Positions 1-5,296 of a stretch of DNA of 6,647 nucleotides are shown piece after piece (positions within the stretch are counted from its first letter, which is position 1; each line of letters opens with the position of its first letter). The stretch covers positions 1 to 6,647 of the forward strand of contig CAAEIR010000246.1 of assembly GCA_900756035.1 (NCBI GenBank). Direction: 5' to 3'. The stretch comes from an uncultured Anaerostipes sp. (lineage in GTDB: Bacteria > Bacillota > Clostridia > Lachnospirales > Lachnospiraceae). The position numbers and the translations under genes are program-made. The notes below the pieces were generated by a model. It worked only from the letters and a program-made list of their open reading frames with translations, did no database searches and had not been told where the DNA came from.

Positions 1-516
1 AGTATTACTTCCATCCAGATTCTTGCAGTCCGGACTTCTATTTTTTTGCGTTCCGGACTTCCAGTTTCTTGCAATCCGGATTTCCAATTCCTTGCAGTCT
101 GGATTTCCAGTTTCTGGCGTTCCAGAAGCAAAGTATCTTACTGGCTTTCCTCTGCTCCGTTTCACAAAATTTTTCACGTATATGACAGAAGGACGATTAT
201 TCCCCTGCCGATACCGTTCGATCAATCCAATGCCATGCACACTGTCAAGCTCATAAAGAAGCTTTGTCACTGTCGTATGCGACATTCGCAACAGCTCCTG
301 TAATTCTGCGATTGTGTAAATGATATAGACATAACCATCACTGTCGATCCAGCCATTTTTCTTGGATAGGCTGATTCGATCAAGCAGAATTCCGTAAAGG
401 AGCTTTTCGTCTGTGGACAGGCTTGCAAACTCTTTTTCTGTGAACAGAGCTTTGGGTATCCGAAAAAAAGAAAACTGGTCAGATTCTTCTGCTCTGAAAT
501 ATTCAAAATCTGCCAT
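1..516 (-). CDS. RepA_N-type replication initiator, 3'-partial (runs off left edge)
   Basis: An open frame runs leftward from ATG 516 to the window edge with no stop, giving 172 visible residues. Residues 15-116 match the RepA_N domain of Firmicute plasmid/ICE initiators: FFRIPKALF (17-25), LSTDEKLLYGILLDR (33-47), KNGWIDSDGYVYI (53-65), then a winged-helix-like stretch ending GIGLIERYRQG and IYVKNF (112-117). In the family this domain binds DNA and initiates replication at an origin often located within the rep gene. AGGA lies 8 nt before the ATG, and the gene starts 10 nt after the stop of the upstream paralogue, so the two are probably co-transcribed. After about residue 125 the sequence becomes low-complexity and basic, and is encoded by 23-bp direct repeats. 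The C-terminal part is outside the window. Family assignment is by recognised motifs; its use as an ICE circle initiator is inferred. Confidence 0.88.
   Translation of the reverse strand, partial: MADFEYFRAEESDQFSFFRIPKALFTEKEFASLSTDEKLLYGILLDRISLSKKNGWIDSDGYVYIIYTIAELQELLRMSHTTVTKLLYELDSVHGIGLIERYRQGNNRPSVIYVKNFVKRSRGKPVRYFASGTPETGNPDCKELEIRIARNWKSGTQKNRSPDCKNLDGSNT
13..127. repeat. 23-bp tandem direct repeats inside rep gene (iteron-like, candidate origin)
   Basis: Four full units start at 23, 46, 69 and 92, with a degenerate fifth from 115 and a possible partial unit before 23. Each full unit begins TTGC, carries a TCCGGA or TCTGGA core at unit positions 7-12, and continues into TTCCAGTTTC-like sequence. 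Units match a common consensus at about 19-22 of 23 positions. Several cores are locally palindromic (GTCCGGAC, ATCCGGAT, TTCCAGAA). Since 23 is not divisible by three, the encoded peptide does not repeat, so selection appears to act on the DNA. Known RepA_N plasmids carry repeat-based origins within the rep coding sequence; a similar role here is inference. Confidence 0.85.
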
Positions 517-526
517 AACTTATTTC

Positions 527-1375
527 CTATTCTTCGGCTTCGTTTTCTTCATAACGTGAATCATACAAAGCATAATCGAATCCCTCCATAAAATCCTCCA
601 GATACATTTTTTTTAACTTCTTATCTGCCATGCTCAAGTCATAAATAAAACTCTTATCATAATCAATAGCGTAAGCAAGTGCTTCCAGGATAATGCTATA
701 TCTCTTTCTTGAACAGTCTTTATACTGTCTGTGAAGATATTGCTGAAGTCTTCTTACTCTTTTAAAATCTTCTTCATTTTCATGCAGATATTTAAATGCA
801 AGGTTCATTCCAAACTCAAAACCAGACGTTGGGAAATCCTCTTCTTCCAGATCCTCAAAATCCTCCTGTTCTTCACCTTCCATTGGTTCTGAATCATACT
901 CATCCAGATACCCCATATCTACAATAGTTTTCAGAATATCTCTGGATGCTGCCACCATCTTGTCCATGATAATTTCTCTTTCTTCCAGTGGCATATTTGC
1001 CATAATTCTGTCTAATGTCATCATTGATTCTTCCTCCATCTCATTTTCATAAATATCGTTGATATAAAAGTGGTTCGCTTTTCCATTATTCGGAATAATA
1101 CGCACCAGCTTTCCAACCTGAACCAGTTCCTGTACAGCCTGATCTACTCCATATCGGGTCATATTCAGATTTTTCTTCATTTCACTTTTCGGATAGACAA
1201 CAAACAGATCTCCATTATGATCTACCCAGCCATTCTGTACCGCAAATTTCAAACGATCCAGAAATAAGCTGTATAAAATCTTTGCTGTATTTGACAGATT
1301 TTTGTATTTTTCCATCTGGAACAGCACCTTTGGCACCTGCAGACAATCTACCGGCATATACTCCATCTTACTCAT
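527..1375 (-). CDS. RepA_N-type replication initiator paralogue (282 aa)
   Basis: Residues 8-108 resemble the RepA_N domain: LQVPKVLFQ (12-20), LSNTAKILYSLFLDRL (27-42), QNGWVDHNGDLFVVY (47-61), a helix-turn-helix-like region around 65-95 and a closing FYINDIY (103-109). After the domain comes a Met/Glu-rich helical stretch, a very acidic linker (about 163-182, EGEEQEDFEDLEEEDF) and a helical C-terminus (185-282), probably for oligomerisation or helicase-loader contact (inference). The start at 1375 is preferred over an in-frame start 45 codons upstream: GAAGGAG precedes it at about 10 nt, the upstream extension is Cys/Trp-rich and unlike coding sequence, and the ATG overlaps the previous gene's stop by 8 bp (ATGAGTAA). 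A second RepA_N gene follows 10 nt downstream. This one could be an accessory regulator rather than the initiator. Confidence 0.82.
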   Translation of the reverse strand: MSKMEYMPVDCLQVPKVLFQMEKYKNLSNTAKILYSLFLDRLKFAVQNGWVDHNGDLFVVYPKSEMKKNLNMTRYGVDQAVQELVQVGKLVRIIPNNGKANHFYINDIYENEMEEESMMTLDRIMANMPLEEREIIMDKMVAASRDILKTIVDMGYLDEYDSEPMEGEEQEDFEDLEEEDFPTSGFEFGMNLAFKYLHENEEDFKRVRRLQQYLHRQYKDCSRKRYSIILEALAYAIDYDKSFIYDLSMADKKLKKMYLEDFMEGFDYALYDSRYEENEAEE

Positions 1376-1760
1376 TGATTGTTTTCTCCTTCTGTTTGTA
1401 CAGCACTTCAGCTGAATTGATATTGATTTCCAACATCCCCACGAAAACCTGATAATACAGCAGGCATATCTGTTCATCCTCCCTTGCCAGATACAATCCT
1501 TCCAGTTCATTGGACGGATGTTTCATCCCATATACTGCCTGACAGATATCATGGATTTTCTCACATTCCACACTTCTAAGATGCATCTCCAAGGTGTGAT
1601 TAAATCTCTGCCAGTCCTCCAGTTTTTGATTTACTGCCATCATGCACTGGAATAGTTCCGCTGCTTCACATGCTGCTGACAGCACTACATTTTTGTTATT
1701 GATACTTCCATCGGCATTTTTCATATGCCCTATCATATACACCTGATCTACTGAAACCAT
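1368..1760 (-). CDS. Hypothetical ICE-associated protein (130 aa)
   Basis: I do not recognise a family. The predicted protein is soluble and mostly helical, with no signal peptide or membrane segment. It contains five Cys residues without CxxC spacing. A helical middle region, LSAACEAAELFQCMMAVNQK then LEDWQRFNHTLEMHLRSVE, is followed by CEKIHDICQAVYGM and a C-terminal helix ending EVLYKQKEKTINE. The ribosome binding site AGAGGAGGA sits just upstream of ATG 1760 and strongly supports this start. The gene lies 13 nt after ssb, and its stop overlaps the start of the RepA_N gene by 8 bp, so translation is probably coupled. Position between SSB and the initiators suggests an accessory role in element replication (inference only). 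Confidence 0.75.
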   Translation of the reverse strand: MVSVDQVYMIGHMKNADGSINNKNVVLSAACEAAELFQCMMAVNQKLEDWQRFNHTLEMHLRSVECEKIHDICQAVYGMKHPSNELEGLYLAREDEQICLLYYQVFVGMLEININSAEVLYKQKEKTINE

Positions 1761-1773
1761 CTTTTATCCTCCT

Positions 1774-2172
1774 CTATCTAAACGGCATTTCCTCTTCCAT
1801 GCCCTCCGGTATCTCTAAGAACCCTTCCGCATCTTCTGGGAATGGTGGTCTGTCAACCATTTTTGCACCTGCGAATTCAATCCGGTTTGCATACACTTCG
1901 GTGGTATAAATCTTTTTCCCGGTATCCTTATCTTCATAATTACCCGTGACAATCTCGCCTTCCACCATGACCTTCGTTCCCTGCATCAGATAATCTCTGG
2001 CAAATTCTGCTTTCTTTGCAAAAGCCTTTACCGGAATGAAACTGACTTCATCAGAATAATTTCTTCTGACTGCCAGAACAAACTTGGCAATCTTATGAAG
2101 TCCTTTTTCATTCTCCACTTCATTGTATCCAGGATTTCTTACCAATCTCCCGGAAATAATTGTTGTATTCAT
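1774..2172 (-). CDS. ssb: Single-stranded DNA-binding protein, element-encoded (132 aa)
   Basis: This is a compact SSB of the OB-fold family. It begins NTTIISGRLVRNPGY (2-16), typical of the SSB first strand. It continues with AKFVLAVRRNY (29-39), SFIPVKAFAKKAEFARDYLMQGTKVMVEGEI (44-74) and YTTEVYANRIEFAG (89-102). The Gly/Gln-rich linker of chromosomal SSBs is almost absent; the protein ends in a short acidic tail, PEGMEEEMPFR. This resembles the canonical protein-recruiting tip (DDIPF), with an extra terminal Arg after Phe. The family coats ssDNA and recruits replication and repair partners; here it probably protects ssDNA made during element replication or transfer. TAGGAGGG precedes ATG 2172 by about 8 nt. 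The gene lies 13 nt after the Cys-rich gene, in the same leftward unit. Confidence 0.93.
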   Translation of the reverse strand: MNTTIISGRLVRNPGYNEVENEKGLHKIAKFVLAVRRNYSDEVSFIPVKAFAKKAEFARDYLMQGTKVMVEGEIVTGNYEDKDTGKKIYTTEVYANRIEFAGAKMVDRPPFPEDAEGFLEIPEGMEEEMPFR

Positions 2173-2185
2173 TGGCTTAACCCTC

Positions 2186-2584
2186 CTATACTTTCATTGA
2201 TTTGTAACAGATACCGATACATGGACCACATTTTCCATAGGCACATCCGTAACATTCATCTTTTTCCAACTCTTCCTGCTTCATTTCATCTGCAAACATC
2301 TTTAAAAGAGTTGTATAAATCTGTTTCACTGCCAGGAACTTTTCCTCCGCTTTTTCCATCTTCTCTTTGTAAAATGGAATCAATCTACGAAGAATCGGAT
2401 GGAAACGCTCATTCTCATCATCCCAGGCACAATTTTTCATCATACAGCGTGGCTGTTTCTCATAACTTCCAAGATAATACGGACAAAACGTACAACCTCT
2501 TTCTTTGATAATCTCAGGTGAAATTACCGGCATCTGACTTTTGATTTCTTTTGTTACATGCTTGCTTTCAATGCGTTCTCTCAT
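2186..2584 (-). CDS. Cysteine-rich hypothetical protein (132 aa), possible metal or Fe-S binder
   Basis: Nine cysteines fall in two clusters: CTFC (31-34) with C47 and C52 (RCMMKNCAW), and C111, C114, C119, C122 and C126 (CYGCAYGKCGPCIGIC). The spacing suggests a zinc or iron-sulfur site. A charged helical segment, roughly 63-110 (HPILRRLIPFYKEKMEKAEEK onward), separates them and may be coiled coil. I chose ATG 2584: GGAGG lies 8 nt upstream. The frame stays open to a TTG at 2599, but that start would put the Shine-Dalgarno inside the coding sequence. It is the first gene of the leftward unit after the 2645-2696 terminator. Similar Cys-rich proteins occur near rep/ssb genes in Clostridia ICEs, as far as I recall; no function is known to me. 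Confidence 0.8.
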   Translation of the reverse strand: MRERIESKHVTKEIKSQMPVISPEIIKERGCTFCPYYLGSYEKQPRCMMKNCAWDDENERFHPILRRLIPFYKEKMEKAEEKFLAVKQIYTTLLKMFADEMKQEELEKDECYGCAYGKCGPCIGICYKSMKV

Positions 2585-2644
2585 AATAAAATCCTCCAAA
2601 CTAATATTTGCAAAAGGGATTTACCCTGAATTGCCTGTTTTTAG

Positions 2645-2696
2645 GCACAAAAAAAGAGGCAGACTTACGATTTTTGTTTTCGCAAGCCTGCCTCTT
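2645..2696 (-). terminator. Strong leftward intrinsic terminator
   Basis: Arms 2654-2669 and 2681-2696 form a 16-bp stem around an 11-nt loop. The two departures from Watson-Crick pairing become G-U pairs in leftward RNA but A-C mismatches in rightward RNA, so the hairpin is built for the minus strand. It is followed leftward by a run of seven T (2655 to 2649 on the complement). It lies 15 nt past the stop of the membrane-protein gene (2711) and about 60 bp before the Cys-rich gene, separating the partition operon from the replication operon. Confidence 0.88.
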
Positions 2697-2710
2697 ATCA
2701 AACTAATCTT

Positions 2711-3022
2711 CTATTTTCCAATGATATACCGTATAAAAACGTATATCGCTCTGATCACATACACTGGAATCATGATACTTCCGATCAATGCTCCAATGAT
2801 GACACTTAATGCAGCCATACCAAGTGTTGCTGTGGTATCCATTCCCCTTGGGATTAGAATCAGCCGCATTTTATGTATTCCAAATGGTAATCCGGCAATA
2901 AATATCCACCAGAACCAATCTGTCTGACCGCTGACTTTCATAATTGTTTTTGTCATCCAAAACCAGAATACCATAAATGCCAGCGGCAGAATTGATTTTT
3001 TAATTACATCTTCAATCGTCAC
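2711..3022 (-). CDS. Small membrane protein, DUF6050-like (103 aa)
   Basis: The protein is strongly hydrophobic and probably has three or four membrane segments: about 11-27 (ILPLAFMVFWFWMTKTI), 35-50 (DWFWWIFIAGLPFGI), 65-87 (TLGMAALSVIIGALIGSIM) and 88-101. Between them is a basic loop, HKMRLILIPRGMD. The look of the sequence (FWFWMTK, AGLPFGI, PRGMD) recalls the DUF6050 proteins of Lachnospiraceae mobile elements; that name is from memory and untested. The start is a GTG at 3022 with AAGGAG 7 nt upstream; it overlaps the end of the 55-aa gene by 11 bp, implying coupled translation. It is the last gene before the terminator. Function is unknown; its position downstream of parB suggests an element-maintenance or envelope role (inference). 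Confidence 0.75.
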   Translation of the reverse strand: MTIEDVIKKSILPLAFMVFWFWMTKTIMKVSGQTDWFWWIFIAGLPFGIHKMRLILIPRGMDTTATLGMAALSVIIGALIGSIMIPVYVIRAIYVFIRYIIGK

Positions 3023-3179
3023 CTTTTTTCTCCTTCTGTCTGATTCCTTCCGTCACCTCCCGATTGAGGTTTGCCAATATTTCTCTAACCACAGGAGAAT
3101 CCAATCGAAAGGTTTCCAGATCTTTCTCCGTAAGCTCCCTTCCGTTCGCATCATATCTTCGTACATTTTTTAAAGCCAT
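3012..3179 (-). CDS. Small hypothetical protein (55 aa)
   Basis: The frame runs from ATG 3179 to TGA 3012-3014 and encodes a charged soluble peptide starting MALKNVRRYDANGRELTEKD and ending IRQKEKKGDD. It contains no Cys or Trp and is probably helical in its second half. It sits four nt after the stop of the 44-aa gene and overlaps the membrane-protein start by 11 bp, so it fits exactly into the gap between neighbours; this packing is the main evidence that it is real. AGGAAG lies 11 nt before the ATG, a rather long spacing, so translation may depend on coupling to the preceding gene. No family is recognised. Confidence 0.7.
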   Translation of the reverse strand: MALKNVRRYDANGRELTEKDLETFRLDSPVVREILANLNREVTEGIRQKEKKGDD

Positions 3180-3183
3180 ACTT

Positions 3184-3318
3184 TCACTTTCTTCCTGCTG
3201 ATAATCTTAATGTTTTCAACAAATGTTTAAACTTCTCTCTTTTCATCTGTTTAACACGTATCTTTTCTATCTTTTTCCTATAGACTTGTATTCTACTTGC
3301 CATATCTTCATTGCTCAT
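3184..3318 (-). CDS. Small basic hypothetical protein (44 aa)
   Basis: The frame runs from ATG 3318 to TGA 3184-3186. The peptide is very basic (MSNEDMASRIQVYRKKIEKI, then alternating Lys/Arg and hydrophobic residues, ending LRLSAGRK) and reads as a single amphipathic helix. The ATG overlaps the parB stop by four bases (ATGA), a standard coupling arrangement, and GAGGG lies 6 nt upstream. The next gene begins four nt downstream. The charge suggests nucleic-acid or membrane contact, but nothing more specific can be supported. Its exact fit between parB and the 55-aa gene argues against a chance frame. Confidence 0.62.
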   Translation of the reverse strand: MSNEDMASRIQVYRKKIEKIRVKQMKREKFKHLLKTLRLSAGRK

Positions 3319-4220
3319 TCTTCACCCTCTCTTTCTGCCCACGATGCCAGAAGCATAAATATAATTTCTTCCATCTGAGTCTTTGTATATGTCTCTGGAA
3401 AATATTGTTTCAACTTTTTCGCCGGAATCTGCACTTGAACTTTTTCAGTACTTTCATTCATGCAAATCTGGTCAATCTCTGAATACGTCAACATCCGTTC
3501 TTTTGAAATCTGTTTCAATTCCTTTGCCTGCTTCATGGACGGTACCATATTGTGATTACTCATATACTGAAGTAACACCTGTTGTTCTTCATTTCTCAAA
3601 TATGAAATTTCAACAGCCGTGTTAAAAGGAAGTTTCTTATCATCTGCCATTTCCAACAGTTCGGGAAGTAACAATGTCAAATGAATATATCTTAATATTT
3701 GTCTGGAACTATCTTCAGTATTCTGACTGACTTCCTCTGCCGCCAACTTCTTGCCAACTTGGCAAGAAGTTAAATCGGATCTCTTACCCTGTCGTTTCAA
3801 TGCCTCATATTTCATTTTATAAGCAAAAGCTTTTTCACTGATTAAGAGTTCTTCTCTTTGAATATTGGAATCTACCATAATCACCGTTGATTCATCATCC
3901 GTAAGATCTTTGATGATAACCGGCATTTTCTCTAATCCTGCAAGTTCACATGCTCGTTTTCGCCGATGACCTGCTACCAACTCATAACCCCCAGACTCTC
4001 TCAACCGCACAATGCCAGGAACCAATACGCCGTATTGTATAATACTTTCTGATAATTCTTCCATTTTCTTATCATCTCTTACTTGAAATGGATGATTCGG
4101 AAATGGATGAAGACTTCCGATTGCTATCTCACTAATTCCATTGATTGACTCTTCGTTTGTTCCAAACAATGCATCAAGCGGCTGTAAGGAAACGGGAGTT
4201 GCTCTTTTTTTAGATGGCAT
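3315..4220 (-). CDS. parB: ParB/Spo0J-family partition protein (301 aa)
   Basis: The domain order is typical of ParB. A variable N-terminal tail (1-30) is followed by the ParB/sulfiredoxin-like domain, IAIGSLHPFPNHPFQVRDD (33-50), LSESIIQYGVLVPGIVR (56-72) and the nucleotide-binding motif GHRRKRACELAG (84-95; CTP-binding in studied ParBs). Next come DSNIQREELLISEKAFAYK (117-135) and a helix-turn-helix region about 152-182 ending SSRQILRYIHLT. The C-terminal part (about 250-301) ends in an amphipathic helix, likely a dimerisation region. In the family ParB loads on a centromere site and stimulates ParA ATPase. The gene overlaps parA by 11 bp; AGGAGG precedes ATG 4220 at 9 nt. A perfect 27-bp palindrome lies in codons about 150-159. 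Length is near the family norm. Confidence 0.93.
   Translation of the reverse strand: MPSKKRATPVSLQPLDALFGTNEESINGISEIAIGSLHPFPNHPFQVRDDKKMEELSESIIQYGVLVPGIVRLRESGGYELVAGHRRKRACELAGLEKMPVIIKDLTDDESTVIMVDSNIQREELLISEKAFAYKMKYEALKRQGKRSDLTSCQVGKKLAAEEVSQNTEDSSRQILRYIHLTLLLPELLEMADDKKLPFNTAVEISYLRNEEQQVLLQYMSNHNMVPSMKQAKELKQISKERMLTYSEIDQICMNESTEKVQVQIPAKKLKQYFPETYTKTQMEEIIFMLLASWAEREGEE
3745..3771. repeat. Perfect 27-bp palindrome within parB (candidate parS-like site)
   Basis: Two 13-bp arms, AACTTCTTGCCAA and TTGGCAAGAAGTT, are perfectly complementary around a single central base at 3758. It lies wholly in coding sequence (residues about 150-159, DLTSCQVGKK), just before the helix-turn-helix region. 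In RNA it would fold as an 11-bp stem with a 5-nt loop; no U-tract follows on either strand, so it is not a terminator. It does not resemble the chromosomal parS consensus (TGTTTCACGTGAAACA). An element-specific ParB or regulator site is inferred. Confidence 0.8.
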
Positions 4221-4995
4221 CTTCTAGCACCTCCTCCGTCACTCTCCGATAAGCCTCTGTAGCTTTGCTTTTCGGATCATAAGAGAAAATACTCTGTCCT
4301 TCTCTGACTGCTTCCTTCATTCTTACAGAAAATGGAATATAATTATCAAAGATATGGATTTGACTTCCATATGCATTTCTGAGAAGCTCCATATTATTTC
4401 TGGCATCATTCGTATGAGCATCGACCATCGTAAACAAAATACCTCCTACTTGCAGCTTCGGATTGATCTGCTTACGGACCTTGCCGATTGTTTTTAACAG
4501 TTGCTGCAATCCTTTGATTGGTAGGTAGGACGCTTCAACCGGAATGAGAACTTCATCCGATGCAGCCAGCGCATTAATCGTAATCATTCCCAATGATGGC
4601 ATACAATCTATGATGACTGCATCATATTGATCCTTGATACCATATAAAATCTGTTTCAATACATATTCCCTGCTCATTGCATTTACCAACTGTACTTCCG
4701 TCCCTGCCAGTCCAATGTTAGAACAGATAATGTCTATCCCCTCTGCCTGATGTCTGATATAACAGTCGGAAGGAATATCTTCATCTTTCATTACTGCATC
4801 CATAAGAACTGTAAGTGTTTCATTACTGTCATCACAATCACGATATCCAAATCCTGCGGATACATCAGACTGTGGATCGGCATCAACGATTAACACTTTC
4901 ATATTTTTTTGTGCTAATCCTACTGCTAAATTAGCTGTACATGCGGACTTTCCAGTTCCCCCTTTTTGGTTTACAATAGAAATAATTCTAGCCAT
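4210..4995 (-). CDS. parA: ParA/Soj-family partition ATPase (261 aa)
   Basis: The protein begins MARIISIVNQKGGTGKSA, containing the deviant Walker A motif KGGTGKS (11-17) with the signature first Lys. Further family motifs are VLIVDADPQSD (34-44), Walker B VIIDCMPSLG (127-136), IPVEASYLPIKGL and a C-terminal RMKEAVREGQSIFSYDPKSKA, all typical of Soj-like ParA. The family forms ATP-dependent dimers on nucleoid DNA and moves ParB-bound DNA; here it probably stabilises the excised element. It lacks the N-terminal HTH of plasmid type Ia ParA, so self-regulation by direct operator binding is less likely. ATG 4995 is preferred, with AAAGGTGATG upstream; an in-frame TTG at 5013 would add six residues and swallow the ribosome binding site. 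It is the first gene of the partition operon and overlaps parB by 11 bp. Confidence 0.94.
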   Translation of the reverse strand: MARIISIVNQKGGTGKSACTANLAVGLAQKNMKVLIVDADPQSDVSAGFGYRDCDDSNETLTVLMDAVMKDEDIPSDCYIRHQAEGIDIICSNIGLAGTEVQLVNAMSREYVLKQILYGIKDQYDAVIIDCMPSLGMITINALAASDEVLIPVEASYLPIKGLQQLLKTIGKVRKQINPKLQVGGILFTMVDAHTNDARNNMELLRNAYGSQIHIFDNYIPFSVRMKEAVREGQSIFSYDPKSKATEAYRRVTEEVLEDAI

Positions 4996-5018
4996 TTTTT
5001 CATCACCTTTCAATCAAT

Positions 5019-5072
5019 AAAAATGACCGAATCAGCTAAACAGATTTTCATCCATTACGAGCTAATTCGGTC
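5019..5072 (-). terminator. Leftward terminator-like hairpin just upstream of parA
   Basis: Inverted arms 5026-5038 (GACCGAATCAGCT) and 5060-5072 (AGCTAATTCGGTC) pair at 12 of 13 positions. The exception is a G-U pair in leftward RNA, again favouring the minus strand. The loop is 21 nt. ATTTTTATT follows leftward on the complement, an interrupted T-tract. It overlaps the 3' end of the broken integrase frame and ends about 30 bp before the parA start. It could terminate integrase transcription, act as an attenuator in a parA leader, or be a recombination end. The sequence alone does not decide. Confidence 0.5.
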
Positions 5073-5296
5073 CTGTTTTCGCTATTAAATTGTAATATCA
5101 TCACTTTCGTGATACAGTAAAAGCATCTCAGATAAAAGCGAATATTTTCTTTCATCTGAATAAGGTTTTTATAAAAGATAGGCCTTTCCTTCATAAATTT
5201 GTTGATTCGTTGCAAGTTTTTTTCAGGACCAAATCGCCTCAACCCCTTGTATTTACTGGGTTTCCGTTGATTTAGTCTTATTTTATCATCATCATC
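5048..5296. other. Unrecognised segment after the integrase break (probable element junction)
   Basis: This stretch follows the point where the integrase loses family similarity (about 5296, at a GAT x4 repeat). It reads through in the integrase frame as about 80 codons of Lys/Arg/Phe-rich sequence (such as QRKPSKYKGLRRFG and RPIFYKNLIQMKENIRFYLR) that resembles no integrase C-terminus. Other frames are stop-rich; one leftward frame gives a 27-residue run ending LYHESDDITI at 5085 that looks like a gene remnant. Small palindromes include ATCACTTTCGTGAT (5100-5113) and AACCC...GGGTT (5241-5262). No RNA gene or insertion sequence is apparent. It probably contains the end of an inserted or rearranged element. 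Confidence 0.45.

Noticed and set aside
1..127. CRISPR array
   Set aside because: Repeats are contiguous 23-bp direct units without unique spacers and lie inside an open coding frame.
267..506. Leftward 79-aa frame with internal start
   Set aside because: It is an out-of-frame shadow of the RepA_N gene 1-516, whose frame carries clear domain motifs.
1376..1510. 45-codon N-terminal extension of the 527-1375 gene
   Set aside because: It overlaps the coding sequence of the 130-aa gene, has Cys/Trp-rich non-family sequence, and the internal ATG 1375 has a good ribosome binding site and standard overlap.
2095..2508. Rightward 137-aa frame
   Set aside because: It is antisense to ssb and the Cys-rich gene; the His/Ser/Pro-rich translation is typical of an antisense shadow and no ribosome binding site was seen.
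2616..2647. Small hairpins GGGATTTACCC and TGCCT...AGGCA
   Set aside because: Stems of only three to five base pairs; not distinguishable from chance.
2597..2650. Promoter for the Cys-rich/ssb/rep operon (TTGTGC-17-AGGGTA on the minus strand)
   Set aside because: The -10 is poor and no better pair was found; read-through of the terminator or a non-consensus promoter is possible, so no feature was called.
2541..2927. Rightward 128-aa frame
   Set aside because: It runs antisense across the terminator and the membrane-protein gene; its hydrophobicity mirrors the opposite strand.
5100..5113. Palindrome ATCACTTTCGTGAT as an attachment core or operator
   Set aside because: Only 5-bp arms, a single copy and no support from neighbouring features.
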